This document shows positions 1 to 11,720 of a DNA stretch of 64,000 nucleotides, piece by piece. How positions within the stretch are numbered: position 1 is the first letter of the stretch; every line of letters starts with the position of its first letter. The stretch comes from Ailurus styani (Eukaryota > Chordata > Mammalia > Carnivora > Ailuridae): the NCBI GenBank assembly GCA_002007465.1, contig LNAC01000279.1, forward strand, positions 109,828-173,827. The letters run 5' to 3'. The translations under genes and the position numbers were made by a program. The notes beneath the pieces were generated by a model. The model had not been told where the DNA came from, did no database searches, and saw only the letters and a program-made list of their open reading frames with translations.

Positions 1-520
1 CGGTGAGCGCCCGGCGTCCGGAGACGTCCGGCGCTTACGCAGCCCTGACGTCCGCGAGCCCTGTCCGCGGCCCGCAGGCGCGGCCCTCGGTGTCCGCACA
101 GACACGCGGGATGGGCCGCGCTCCCGCCGCCGCGGGTCGGCTCACGTCTAGATGGCTGCGGGGCTTCGTCCCGGGGCGCCGCGGTTCTCAGGCCTCCCTG
201 GGCCCCGGGCGAGCCTACGCCAGACGGTATCTCTTCCAGATGCGCCCGTTTTCTCCCATACGTACTTCCAGATTTAGAAGGGCTTTGCTGCGGAGACAGG
301 GCAGGACTCCGAGACCTGTGTCTGGTCCCGTCTCCGGCCCCCGGCCTCCAGGGACAAGCTGCGTGCGCCCGGCCCCCTCCCCGAGGCCGCGGGTACCAGC
401 CCTGGCTCCCGTGCGTCCAGTGCCCGTGCTCAGGCTGTCCGCACACGCTCCGTCTTCCCACAGACCCTCCGGGCCCGGCGGCAGCGACGCGTGACCGGTC
501 ACTCCGTTCTCCCCGGGTGC
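1..520. promoter_or_regulatory. CpG island cut by the left window edge
   Basis: The first 240 bases carry roughly ten CpG dinucleotides per 60 bases, and density stays raised to about 520. Vertebrate DNA at this CpG density is usually an unmethylated promoter island or a first exon and its flanking intron. The window opens with CGGTGAGC, which would fit a 5' splice donor with exon 1 lying just to the left. That is inference from seven bases. An open frame covers 3-494, but its Arg/Pro/Ser-rich composition is what random GC-rich DNA gives. I see no recognisable repeat here, unlike the L1-derived CpG-rich segment at 38.2-39.2 kb. Confidence 0.55.
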
Positions 521-1387
521 GGGCACAGGGTGCAGGACGGGGAAGCCCATTCCTTGAGTAGCCCTCAGGTCGGACAAGAAACTGGACTGCAGCCCGGGAC
601 AGCCGGCAATCTAAAAGGTTGAAGATCCACATCCAATCCCTACCTTGCCGTCTAGAGAGATCTTCCAGAGATGTTAGAGACCCAAAGTTCCTCTTTGGAA
701 GGAAGAGGGACAGGAAGAGGGAAGGAAGGGACAGCTTCTTACGGCCTCAGGGTCCAGGAGACGTGAAGGGGGGAGGCTGGGGACGGTCCTGTGCTTGCGC
801 TGAGGCAGGAGGGCAGGGGGCGTCCCCCGGCCCGTCTCCGGCAGACGTCTGAGACCACACGGAGAAGCCGGCGGGGCGAATCGGGCCCAGAGAAGCCAGC
901 CGAGTGGCAGAACCACGTGTGGCCCACCCGCCGAGGGGCCTGCGGACTCAGCACTCTGTAGGTGCAGCCCCTTTCCTGACGTCCGGGGGCTCAGCCGCGG
1001 GACAGCAGCAGGGACAGAGCTGTGCTTACCGACTCCCCCGGCCACTCACGGGACGGCAGCGCGATGCCGGGACCTGACCCGGGTCCGGAGGTTGGGCAGC
1101 GATGTGGCGTCCCATGTGGGACGTCGCAAGGAGCCGGGCACGGCACAGAGGAGGTGCCCGTACCAGCGGGGCCTGGGGGGAGGAGCTGCTGCGTCGGCTC
1201 ATCCGGGCACTGGCGTGAGTGAGGGGCTTTGTGAGCGGCGCCCGCACGGAACACCGGCCTTCGTTACCCCACGGAGGGTGTGCACGTCCCAAATTTCAGG
1301 GCCCCGGTAGGTAGGCCCCCTCCAGAGTGTGCCCGGTGACACAGCGGGAGGTCGGCAAGGAGGAGCCACCATAGCCCGAAGGGCACA
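521..1387. other. GC-rich single-copy DNA, no gene seen
   Basis: CpG density falls away from the left-edge island. I see no SINE, L1, splice-bounded open exon or structured RNA. Open frames on both strands are short and of low-complexity composition. Confidence 0.5.
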
Positions 1388-1760
1388 CAAGACCTGGAAT
1401 GATCTACAAATAACTTTAAGAAGGGGTTATGCTGAGCGAAATAAGTCAATCAGAGAAAGACAGTTATCCTATGATCTCTCTGATATGAGGAACTTCAGGG
1501 GCAGGGTGGGGGGTCGTGGTGGGTAGGGAGGGAAAAATAATGAAACAAGATGGGATGGGGAAGGAGACAAACCATAAGAGACTCCGAATCTCACGAAACA
1601 AACTGAGGGTTACTGGGGGGTGGGAGGGTAGGGATAGGGTGGCTGGGTTATGGACATTGGGGAGGGTTTGTGCTATGGTGAGTGCTGTGAAAGGTGTAAG
1701 CCTGATGATTCACAGACCCGTACCCCTGGGGCAAATAATAATAAAAAATTAATTAACTAA
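1388..1760 (+). mobile_element. L1 (carnivore type) 3' end, 5'-truncated and diverged
   Basis: The segment begins in the last codons of L1 ORF2 (the 'LSEISQSEKDSYPMISLI' part, with ATGCTGAGCGAAATAAGTCAATCAGAG). It runs through the typical carnivore L1 3' UTR: a G-rich stretch, AACCATAAGAGACTC, AACAAACTGAGGGTTACTGG, then an A-rich tail near 1735-1790. The better-preserved copy at 58,889-59,938 has the same succession of blocks. Many substitutions make this an older copy. No target-site duplication is obvious. Confidence 0.8.
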
Positions 1761-1799
1761 AAAATAAGTAAATAAAAGAAGGGGTGGGTGAGTTTAATG

Positions 1800-2095
1800 G
1801 GGCGGCTACCACCAAAAGCTAGAAAATGAATTTTTAAAAAAAGATACCATTTACAAGAACATTAAAAAAAATCAGGATAAAGCTAACAAAAGGTGTGTGA
1901 AATCTCTATGTAGAAATCTATAAAATATTATTAAAAGAAGTTAAAGAAGACATAATAGACTCAAACGCTTGATAATTAAGATGTTAATTCTCCCCAAATT
2001 GATTTGCAGATTCAATTCTATAGACAAGCTGGTGTCAAAATGTATGTGAAAAATCCATCAGGCCTAGAGCAGCCAAGACTCCCCAAGAAAAAGAA
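1800..2095 (+). mobile_element. L1M ORF2 fragment (reverse-transcriptase region)
   Basis: This is AT-rich sequence with the order typical of mammalian L1M ORF2 downstream of the catalytic motif: ATACCATTTACAAGAACATT, then AATCTATAAAATATTATTAAAAGAAG, then the TTCTCCCCAAATTGATTTGCAGATTCAATT block. The same blocks recur at 19.6-19.9 kb. Stops in every frame make it a dead fragment. It sits directly after the L1 3' end at 1388-1760 but belongs to a different, earlier part of ORF2, so these are two separate copies or a rearranged one. Confidence 0.7.
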
Positions 2096-4224
2096 CGAGG
2101 TGACGAGTCCTCTTACGAGAAGGTGATTCGGCCCGGGCGGTGGGGGCCCAGGAGAGACACGCAGGCTGTCGGGACACAGCAGAGTCTGGGCACACGGACA
2201 CTGGGGCAGCAGAGCACAGGGCTCCCAACACCCACGCCCACCCCCCAGCGCTGGCGGGGCGAAGGATGAGACCGGAGCCCTACCGGAACTACACGCCGGG
2301 GTCCGGGGCCCTCAGGGAGAAGACCGCACAGGACGCCGCCTACACGAGCGCGGAGAGGGACAGAGGCTTCTAGCACGGAGCGCTTTCGAGGCGAACACAA
2401 GGGCTGACAGGGTGTCAGGAACAGTTTGTCAACCAACCGGAGAGGCGACCGCGGCCCCCAACGGGGCGGACCATCTCCGCAGCTCACGGCCTAACTCTAA
2501 TCCAAATGGCTCAAGTGCGCCCGAAGGCAGTGGGAGTCATCAGGGGTGAGCAAAGCGCATGGCGCAGTCACTGTGGGACACCGGCCCGGCAGACGCCCCA
2601 CGACACAACCCAGACCCTACTTCCCGGAGCCGGCGAGCGCGAGGCCGCTGGAGGCTGAGCCCCTGACCCCGACTCTCAGCAGCACACTCAGCCGGGAGGC
2701 TGGTCCCAGCGGGAGGGGCGCCACGTGCCTCGGATCAGCTCGAAATTCTCATATTCCGCTCAAATATTAACAAAGAGGATTAACATAAGGAGACTGATAA
2801 TACACAATACCTGAATGAGGTTTGTTCTTGGAACGTACGTAACTTAAGGGCAGGAATTGCGTTCACGACGTAAATCCAAGCAGGAGCCCCACAAGCACGC
2901 AAACAGTAACCAACAGTCCCTGCCGCGGACCCGGGTCTCCCGGGTGCAGGCACCCCTCCAGCCCCACAGGGCAGGTGCGTCTCGAGGCCGGGGGGCGGGC
3001 AAGGCAGGAGCCGCAGCTCACAGCTGGGGAGCGGGGAACGGAGCCCAAGGCGCCCAGCCCTGCACGAGGGCTTCTCCACAGGTGCCGGAAGGCCATGGAC
3101 AGAGCCCCCCAGCCACGGGGACAAGGGGAAGTGGGGCCGGCCACGCCGCTGGTGAAGATCACTTATCCCCCCAAAACTCAAGTCTGTGTCTTCACGGCCA
3201 TTTTTAGGAGGCAGGGCATGGAGCTCCTAACTCCAGCTTTTATTATAACGAAATGGTAACTTACACCAAGGAAACCAAGAGCCAGGGAAGAACGTCAGAT
3301 AAAAACAACAGAAGAAAGGGTGCGCCAAGCACCATCGTGTTCTGTCAGCTCGGGGGCTCTGAGGAGGGAGCCGGTCCTGCACGTCGCTGCCCCCACAGAA
3401 TCCCCGTGTCAAGAGAGGTCACCGTGCGGCCCCCAAGGGTCCGTCGGGGTGGCCGCGCCCCTCTTCCTTCTGAGCAGTCTGAAGCCCTGCCCTGGGATGC
3501 AGGGGTGAGGCAGACCGGCTGGCAGGGACGGCGGGGGAGCACCCAAGGGCACAGGAGCAAACCCCAGAGGAGGCGCTCAGGCCGCATGGAAAGGAGGGTC
3601 TTCTTCACTGGGGCCCTGAGTGCAGGAGGCACGCAGGCCGCCCAGCCCAGGGTTGGCAGCCGCTCGGCCGGGAGCTGTGCAGAGCCCCCTTCCTCAGCAG
3701 CTGTCCTCGTGGGGTGCACAGCTGAAGCGTTCCCCTTATCGTGAGGGCTGCCTGCTCTTTCCGAAGAGGACTAGGGTCACCTCGGCCTGCAGCACAGGAG
3801 AGCTCACGGGCGCAGAGACGTGAGAGCCCTACACACCATCACCAACCGTACGGCACGCAGACAGGACACAGGCCAGAGGCCGCGAGTGGCTTGCCCTCGC
3901 TCACAGGTGTGCAGCGGGAGGGCCCGGGGCCTGGAGGGCCAGCCTCGCCACCTCAGGGCCCAGGATCGTGCAGCCAGATGACAGCTGTCCCCGGCCCAGC
4001 CGGTCCCCGTGCGGCCGCCCGTGCAGCAGGCAGCAAGTCTGGGGGGCTTGGGTGGGCCCACACTCCTCCGCACTAGCCCCGAGGCCCCCGCGGCCATGCT
4101 GGCAGGCCTCCGGGACAGACAGACTGACGCGGTTAGCCGGTCCGTCCCACAGCACAGGCAGTCATACACCACTCTGAACTATGTGGAAAAGTAAGCTAGA
4201 ATTAGTTGAGTACGTCATTTCTTT
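2096..4224. other. GC-rich single-copy DNA, no gene seen
   Basis: CpG-containing GC-rich sequence without a recognisable repeat or supported exon. Overlapping open frames of 70-160 codons occur on both strands in the same places, as expected by chance where stop codons are scarce. Confidence 0.5.
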
Positions 4225-4242
4225 CAACGTCTTAACACTTTT

Positions 4243-4427
4243 CTAAAGATTAAAAAAAATTTATTAATGGGGGGGGAGAGCATAAGCAGGGGGAGCAGCA
4301 GAGGGAGAGGGAGAAGCAGACTCTCCGCTGAGCAGCGAACCAACGTGAGCCTCGATCCCAGAACCCTGAGAACGTGACCTGAGCTGAAGGCAGACGCTTC
4401 ACCAACTGAGCCTCCCAGGCGCCCCAT
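4243..4427 (-). mobile_element. Carnivore tRNA-derived SINE (SINEC), older copy
   Basis: On the minus strand this reads GGGGCGCCTGGGAGGCTCAG (A-box region), the B-box GGGATCGAGGCTC, a CT-rich linker and an A-rich tail, the full SINEC order. Flanking duplications of about 18 bp lie at 4225-4242 and 4428-4445. They differ at four positions, all C/T transitions, plus uncertain ends, which fits an old insertion whose flanks have decayed by deamination. Confidence 0.9.
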
Positions 4428-4445
4428 CAATGTCCTAATATTTTA

Positions 4446-6135
4446 ATAATGACATCATTACAATGTGACAAGTGAAATAAAATAATCTTGAAAAAGATAC
4501 AAGCGAAAGCAACTACAGCCACTGCGCCCTCCCCCAGTGAAGGGAAGGAAGGAGGAAGGCGGCGTGGCTCTGGAACGGAGACAACACCTCGGCCCGGGGC
4601 ACAGGACAGGACCGTGGCGGCAGGAAGGCCGGCCAGGCGCTGGGAGCCCACAGGCTCCGAAGGGTCAGGCAGCCACAGCCCGGAGCCCGGCGATAAACAA
4701 GAGCAGCTTCGGGGGAAAAGCAAGGCAACTCAGAGGGAAAACAAAAAGACCGAAAAACTCAAGTTTAAAGTCTAACTAAAACCTATAGGAAAGCAGACCT
4801 ACAGCCTGCGGACAGCGAGACTCGGACCCTGAACGCGGCACCGGTGACCTGACGGCGTCTTTGACGGAGCCGTGCAGGTGCGTGCGGGATGCGGCTGCGG
4901 ACGCGGGGTTCGGCTCTGCGGAGCACACGGGCCTCCGCTGTGGTCTGGCCCCCGAGCCTCCAGCCCGTGTCCCCCACCGGGGGAGCTGCCTGCCCATGGC
5001 GCAGGGCCCCCCCACCCCGAGTGTCCTGGGGAGACCCTGGAGGGCAGGCGGGGGATGGGTCAGGAGACAGCGGCAGTGGGGGGGGGTGGTGCCAGGGGTG
5101 GACCTGTCCGCACGGGATCCCCAGGATCCTTGCGGTGCCGAGGGGTCTGCGCCTGGAAGCATGTCCCACCCAGAGGGAGCCCGAGCACAGCCCGACAGCT
5201 GGGGTGGTCCCTCCCTCTGCCAGACTCACCCTGGGGGAGTCAGGGGGAGCTGAAATGCCCCCTGGGCACCCGAGGGGCCCGGTGCAGGGCTGGGGCAGCC
5301 TCAGCAGTGGAATAGGGGGCTGGGAGGCCACAACCTCCCCCAGCCCATGACCTCACTGACCATGAGCACCCCTCCCCCGAGCTGATGCTCCCGATGAGCC
5401 TTAATCCCCTGACTTCAATCCCCAGTGGCCCCTTAATCCTGCAAACCTGCAGCTGCCCGTGGCTTTGACTTACGTGCCTCGGGCTTGGTTTGCTATGATT
5501 TCAGGACGTGTCAGAGAAGGACGCGGACACAGACGACCTCTGACCTTTCCCACTTGCCAACACACAAAGGCAGATTTATAAATCCATGCACAGACCCTGC
5601 ACAGGTGGGCCTCCGGAGCAGCCAGAGCGGGCTGTCCAGGCTCGGGTTTGTGTCCCACGAGGTTTGTGAAGCAGGGACTCTGCTGCTGAGAGCCTGACAC
5701 TTGGTGGCGGGGAGGTTCTGAGCTGGCCAACAGAGCTGACCCGGCCCGCACAGGCCCCCTGACAGGACACGTGGCCCTGGGCTTCTTTCCCGCTCAGCCA
5801 CGGTCTCTGCACACCTGGGGTCACAGGACGGGAGAGTGGAGGTCACCGGGGCCAGTGGCTTTGTAAAGATCTGGTTAAACAGCAGCAGACTCCTTTTCAA
5901 AACCAGTACGAAGAACCAAATCCGAAGGCAAGCAAACGCGGGCAGAGCTGGTCCAGCTGAGGGGGGAGTGGGAGCGGCAGAGCAGGCCCCAGGGGCTCTG
6001 AGACCAGCAGACCGGGGGAGCAGAGCCCCCCGGACGCCCCAGCCCCCGAGGGGGAGAGGCTCTCACACGGCCCCTTCCTTAGCATTTGCTGACACACACT
6101 GCCTTTTTGTTTTGCAGAAATACCACACTACGTGG
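4446..6135. other. GC-rich single-copy DNA, no gene seen
   Basis: GC-rich sequence with a G run near 5080-5090 and several overlapping fortuitous open frames (the longest about 180 codons, minus strand, 4783-5331). Composition is Pro/Arg/Gly/Ser-rich on both strands. I recognise no domain. Confidence 0.5.
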
Positions 6136-7175
6136 ACTGTGACTGGATTTTGAAATGCGGGTGTAATTCACGGGCACGAAAACGCGCAGGTTTATTTTCA
6201 CACATGCACTCACCCATCTGACCACCAGTTCACGACACGGAACATTCCAGACCCGAGGAGAGGCACCTCTGGCGCCGTCCTGCAGCCCCCAGCAGCCCAC
6301 CCAGCAGGGCTAGGTGCTGTCCCCAAGGTGCCTGCCTCTGCTCTCCAGCGCCGCACAAGCCCCTGCTCCCGTGTCCGGCCTGCCCCACACAGAGCCGGGT
6401 TCCCGAGAGCCGTCCGCGCTGCTGGGGGCGACAGCCAGGTTCTCTCCGGGACTCCAGGTGCAAACGTGGGCGCTTGTGCCGGCCCCGCTGCAGTTTGGGG
6501 CTGAGGAACAAAGTCGGTGCGTCGTGCGCATGTCTGTGTGGAGTGGGGGCCCTGCCGGGGGCCTGGCCGTCCTCACCCGACGGGTCTCCACGCGGGACGA
6601 TCCACCACTCTGCCCTCCACACAGAGCCCGCCATCCTGACAGCAGGCACCCTTTGAACACTGCGCACACGTCTGTGGGAGACGGGCTCCCGCAGGGAAAG
6701 CCGCGGGCCTGTCTGCATAGACAGCTGCCTGGCGTGGCCGGCGCCGACCTCACTGCCCTCCAGGCGGCCTCCCCCGGACGTGGCCGTCCTGGGCGCTCAG
6801 GCTGGGCCCGGTCTGAGTTTCTTAAGACCCCACGGTCACTTCTCCGCGGCTGCGGCCCCCGTCCCGAGCGGCCACTGCTGCCTGGCCGCCCCTACGAGCA
6901 GGTGCGGGAGCACGGACCCTCCGCGGGCGCCGAACGCCACGTGCGCCGTGCTGAGGGTGCCCTTCCCCGGAAGGACGGTTTCACAAAACCCAACCTACGT
7001 TGTCTACGAGTCTTCTACATTTACCTTTAGCTCGTTATTCCCTCTCAAATACACTGTGTTGGGTGTAAGGTCAAGCCTAAATTCGGTGTTTTTCAAATAG
7101 ATACCTAATTAACCGACAGCATTTATTGTGATCCATCCCTTCCTATTGATTCAAATGCCACTTTCATTAAAGCAA
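6136..7175 (-). mobile_element. Ancient L1M 3' half, minus strand, partly GC-shifted
   Basis: Read on the plus strand, 6155-6290 follows the reverse complement of an L1M 3' region (GTGTAATTCACGGGCACG, then a TTCCAGACCC block). 6810-6960 follows the reversed ORF2 C-terminal region (the segment coding for the cysteine-rich CWRGCGE...CWW stretch in intact L1). 7020-7175 follows the next reversed ORF2 block, but still AT-rich. The middle part has exchanged most A/T for G/C and is now dense in CpG. A stretch between about 6300 and 6800 does not align well and may be rearranged. The assignment rests on block order and partial identity judged by eye. Confidence 0.5.
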
Positions 7176-10100
7176 ACCAAGCCCACCTCCCTGCAGCTCT
7201 GTCCCCACCTGCCAATTCCTCGTTTCCTGCACCCCGTAGTCTGCTCCATACATAGACGCCTTTTCCGTTCCCCTCTCGGGTTCTCCGGGGGGTTTCTGAT
7301 GCTGCCCCCGCCCTGTGTGGGGGCTGCCGGCTCGGGGAGGGCCCGGCGGGGAGAGGGTGTGCACAGCCGGCTCGGCAGCTGGCGGTCCTGTCTCCGGAGC
7401 GTGAACGCTGCCCCGCGCAGCCCCCGGGACGCTGGACGTGACGCAGAACAGGCCGTGAGGCTGCAGCGCGGGGAGGACTGACCGTACACCCTACACGACA
7501 TGAAACCACACCGAGGGGCTCCCCCCGGCCCATCTGACCTGGGACGATCACGGCTCTGTGCTGCGGAGCCCGACGCGTGCTCAGCTAGGACACACTCAGC
7601 CTCCGCGCCCGCCATGTCCACGGAGCGCACACTCCCTGCCCAGTCGTGCGTGACCGCCAGCCGCACGTTCACCCCTGTGTGGTCGGCACCGAGGGCTCCC
7701 GCAGCTACGTGGGTGTCGGCATCCCTGGAGGGTGTGACAAATCACTGCCCAGGCTCGCCCAGGGTTCTGGCAGTGGCCGGGGGAGCGGAGAACCTGCGTC
7801 TCCCGGAGAATTCTCGGGGGGCGGGGATGGAGGTCTAGGACCCTCTCTGGGAACCGCTGACCTGTGCTATTCATTAACCGACCGCAGCCGGGGCTCGGGG
7901 ACAAGGCAGCCCGGCGCCCCCCAGCCGGCTCGCACACAGCAGTTCTGCCCGAGGACGCCCGGTGGCCTGCTGGTCCCCCAGGGCCCCTGCCTCTGAAGCC
8001 CCACCGCAGCCAGAACGAAGATGTCTTTTCAGAGGCTCCAGCTGTGGGATGTGCGGGACCCCAGATCTTCCCAAGGCTTCCTTGCTTCTTGGTGGTGGGG
8101 GTCTGCTTCTTGGGCAGAGCGGGGGCCTCAAAGGGTCGGCAGTGGCCGGGCAGACTGAGCCCGCAGGCCAGCCGGACCCCATGCCAGCGCGGCCCTCTCG
8201 GCCTCCCTGCGAGTCAAGGCCAAAGCGCTCAGTGCACTGTTCAGAGACATCCCTTGCCTGCCGTGTGTCCTCTTCCCGGGTCAGCGGGACAGAGAAGGCC
8301 ACGTACGGCGCGGGCCCGTACAGACGAGTTCGGAGCACAGCACCCTCTGGCTTTGTGTTAGGACACCTTTCTGAGAAGTACGAAGGGACGGAGTCATTGC
8401 CTCTGCATTGCTATGTCTGTGTTATTTCTGGGGGAAAAGTATCGACTCCTCCAGTCAGCAAGGGAAAACAAACACCCCAGAACACTTGCTGTAACGCTGG
8501 TTTTATTTTGAGAGACAACAGTTCTCATTTCCCCCAACGGCAATAACCTGGATGGGGGGAGGGGTGTTAGGACTTTGTAATTTCACATGAACACACATGC
8601 CTGTCGTTCCTGCGTGTCTCAGTCTTGCTCGCACCCAAGACGACCGTGTGTGCACGTTACCCTCGCCTTGGGATGTGCGCCAGGCAAGGCAGGAAGGACG
8701 AGCTGTCAAACACGGCGCCGCAGTACATGCAAGTGTCCGCACACGTAAGAGAAGGTTTATAAGCACAAATAATGACAACTTTGGGGTTTTCTGCCCTATC
8801 TTAATGAAAAAGCAGAAAAAACTTCTCTTTCTTCCAGACTGTAAAATGGGTAAGAGCCTTTTAGAACTATTACATGGGATTCGCTCAGAGGCTGCGGGGC
8901 CAGGAGGTGCAGACCACCCTCTCACAATGAGAAGAGTTATTCTGCTACCACGGACACAACTGCTGCTCACACCTAAAATGCTGAGTGTGTGTGATGCACG
9001 TGTGCTTACATTCACTTCTGTGTACATAGCCACGGGCCCATGCTTCCTGGAAAGCGACTTAAAATACAAATTTTAAATATTTTTATCTCAGCAAGGCACA
9101 ATGCTTTTCTTCTGTAGAACATCCTCACACCAAATCCCATCATGACTTGGCTTCCGAAAGACTGTTCTGGAGGCATCTCCCCAGCACATCCGGAGGGGAG
9201 AGCGTCTTTGTCTAGAGACAGCACCCAGCCCTCCCCGCACGGACACCGCAAACCCCGCACAGCCCGCTCGGGACCTGCCAACACAGGTCCGTCAGAAGGG
9301 TCCTGAGCAAACGGGTATCTCCCTTCGTTTACAGGACAGCAAAATATACACATAAATACACACATAACTAAAGGAATGTTTGTTGTTTATAAGCTACAAA
9401 ACTCATGTTCGTTTCACAAACACGTTCAAATACACATTCCGCGTCTGCTTGGTCACGAAGGAGTCCCATCTGCTGGCCGTCCCATGCATAAGAGAACCAC
9501 GTTATTTCTCAGTAGCGGGACCAGGCTGAAACAGTGCTGCTCTCGGGACGCAAACAGCATGCGTGTATGAACCCGGTTGTGTGTGGGGATTCCGCGGTGC
9601 TTCCATACTGACGGAGGCCAGGGGCTCACCTGTTTGGCGCAGAGGCTGACGCTCGCACACAAAGGCACTGGCTGCAGTGACAGCACAGGGCCCCGGACCG
9701 TGGGGTGGCCAGCGTGTCATAGGGGAGCCCTGTTCCCACCCCTCCCCCATGTCACCGACAGACAGCTGTACAATTGCACGCTCACTTTCCTACATACTAA
9801 CACTTGAACGTGAGCGCGGTGACAGTTGACCTTGATCCCCAAAAAGGAGCCATATTATTAAAACAGAACCGAACGTGAGGCTCTTCCTCTGCAAGTCCCA
9901 GGGAAAGCGCCGTGCCTGCCTCAGCAGGCCCCACTGGCCGCTCCCGAGGACCCGTGCGCGCCCCGCTCCTTGACACCCGGGCTGTCTCCTGGCCAGAGCA
10001 GCCTCCCCCGGCCCCCCTTACCTCAGAACAAAGCGGCTCTGGGAGGTCGGGAAGGGCTGGCTGGATGCGGCTATCAGACAGATGGCCACCCTCCTTGTCT

Positions 10101-10984
10101 AGAGAAGATGAAACGCTAAAGGAGAAAAATCAGAGTGGGTTTTGTCCTAACCAAAGGAGGCTACAAATCCCATTGGCCTCAGGTTGGAAACCTCGTGACA
10201 TGGGACCGGGCACATGTGACCTACTTTTCGCCCAACTCCCCTCATTCCGTTGGAGGGGTGCACCCGGCACGGATGTGCTGTCATTTCAATGACTCCTTCC
10301 CCCAAACAGGGGCCAGCGCACACGTCGGCACGCCTGCAGGCCACGGCCGCGGCGGCTCGGCCTCAGAGAGGGAGGCACGGGTGGGCCCCGGTGACGGAAA
10401 GGCGGCTCCTGGGGCCCGAGCGGTCACTGCTGCTGTCAGCCGCCTGCCGCGGCCGGGCCTCGCAGGAGCTGGTCCTGTTGACGCACTTGGTCCTGGAACT
10501 GCTGGATGAGGTGCCTGAAGCCGCACCAACTGCAAATTCTCGGCTTTCCCCATTTTGTTTTTTTGGGGCGGGGGGTGATCTAGCGCTGGTCCAGGCCTAG
10601 AAGCAAGCTGCACGCTCAGGCCTAGATGCGCGTGAGCGCTGTGTGTCCTTGAGGGCCACCCTGACGCAGGGCTCTGGTGTGGGCAGCGCCGACGGGAGGG
10701 CAGACGCGGCCCTGCGGGATGTGGTGCGGAGGCACGTCTGCCACCGGGCAGGAGAGGGTCGCCTCGGTCCACCTTCTACTGAGCACCGTTAGCTCACCGC
10801 TCCCATGACAGCAGATGCAGACAAAGGATAGAAACCCGTAACAGGCAGAGGCAAAAACACGGATGCAGAGAGGAGCTGCTGGCTGTGGGGGCACGCTCTG
10901 GCTGGAGCCAACAAACGGGCACGGAAAGTGGAGGCAGGCAAGTCCTATTGACCAAAGTCAGCCTGATTGCTCGTTACAGGACAA
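7176..10984. other. Mixed GC-rich and moderate single-copy DNA, no gene seen
   Basis: 7270-8340 is CpG-containing and GC-rich. 8350-9450 is more balanced and contains AT-rich patches near 8730-8830 and 9055-9100. No SINE or clear L1 is visible. Open frames of up to 194 codons overlap on opposite strands without recognisable domains. A G-rich run (GGGGCGGGGGG) lies at 10,563-10,575. The balanced stretch could be 3' UTR-like or conserved non-coding DNA, but nothing in the sequence proves it. Confidence 0.4.
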
Positions 10985-11720
10985 CAATTTAAAATAGCAC
11001 AAATTCTGAATGCTCACTACAGAAAAAAATAGAAAATGCACTTATGCAAAGAGTAACCTGTAACATCACTACTCAGAAAGACCACTAGTGATCGGGGGCT
11101 ATTTGGAGGCCCGCCTAGTCAGACTTCTGTCTAGGAGGTGTGGTCATTGTATTTTTTTTTAACAAAAATAGGACCAAACCACCCACATTTGTCCTGTTTT
11201 TCTCATTTAACGTTATAGATGAAATATTTTTCTATGTCAACATATTTAAATCTACATAACAATGATCAAATTACCCAAGATATTTTTACTATTCTCATTA
11301 TACATAAAACTGTATGCATTTTTATGTAGAAAAATGTAACCAACCTATAATTCTTGTATTTCTGGGTTTTTGAGTTGTTACACGTTTTTTTTTTTTAAGA
11401 TTGTATTTATTTGTGAGAGAGAGAGCAGGAGCTGGGGAAGGGGAGCGACAGAGGCAGATAGAGAAGCAGGCTTTCTGCTGAGCAGGGAGCCTGATGCAGG
11501 GCTTGATTCCAGGATGCTGAGATCATGACCTGAGCTAAGGGGAGATGCTTGACTGACTGAGCCCTCCGGGCATCCTGAGTGATTATATCAAAGACTGTTT
11601 GCACAGCCCTCCTTGGATGGACCTCTTCTGACGGCCTCTTGCTCCATCGGAATACATTATTTACAGGTATCACTCCTGGGTGGAGGGATACACGTGCTTG
11701 AAGCTCGGCCAGTGACACTG
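10985..11720 (-). mobile_element. Ancient L1M 3' end, minus strand, split by a SINE
   Basis: AT-rich sequence follows the reversed L1M 3' end: a GAAAAAAATAGAAAATGCAC start, the TAACCTGTAACATCACTAC block, TTTTTCTCATTTAACGTTATAG and TTTCTATGTCAACATATTTA. A SINE sits in the middle (11,385-11,574). After it, 11,577-11,715 still resembles the next reversed block (a GTGGAGGGATACACGTGCTTGAA stretch) but with heavy divergence. No coding capacity remains. Confidence 0.5.
11385..11574 (-). mobile_element. Carnivore SINE (SINEC), nested in L1M
   Basis: A T-run at 11,385-11,396 (the tail on the minus strand) is followed by the GA-rich complement of the CT linker, AGCAGGGAGCCTGATGCAGG, the B-box complement near 11,500 and a head at 11,555-11,574. 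Substitutions in the head (GGATGCCCGGAGGGCTCAG on the minus strand) mark an older copy. Flanks TGAGTTGTTACAC and TGAGTGATTATAT may be a decayed target duplication. Confidence 0.85.

Noticed and set aside
8825..8900. Possible MIR fragment around GACTGTAAAATGGG
   Set aside because: The match is a single short block without the MIR core succession seen at 58,215-58,410.
9815..9850. Possible Tigger terminus (ACAGTTGACCTTGATCCCC)
   Set aside because: Only about a dozen bases fit and no internal Tigger sequence follows.
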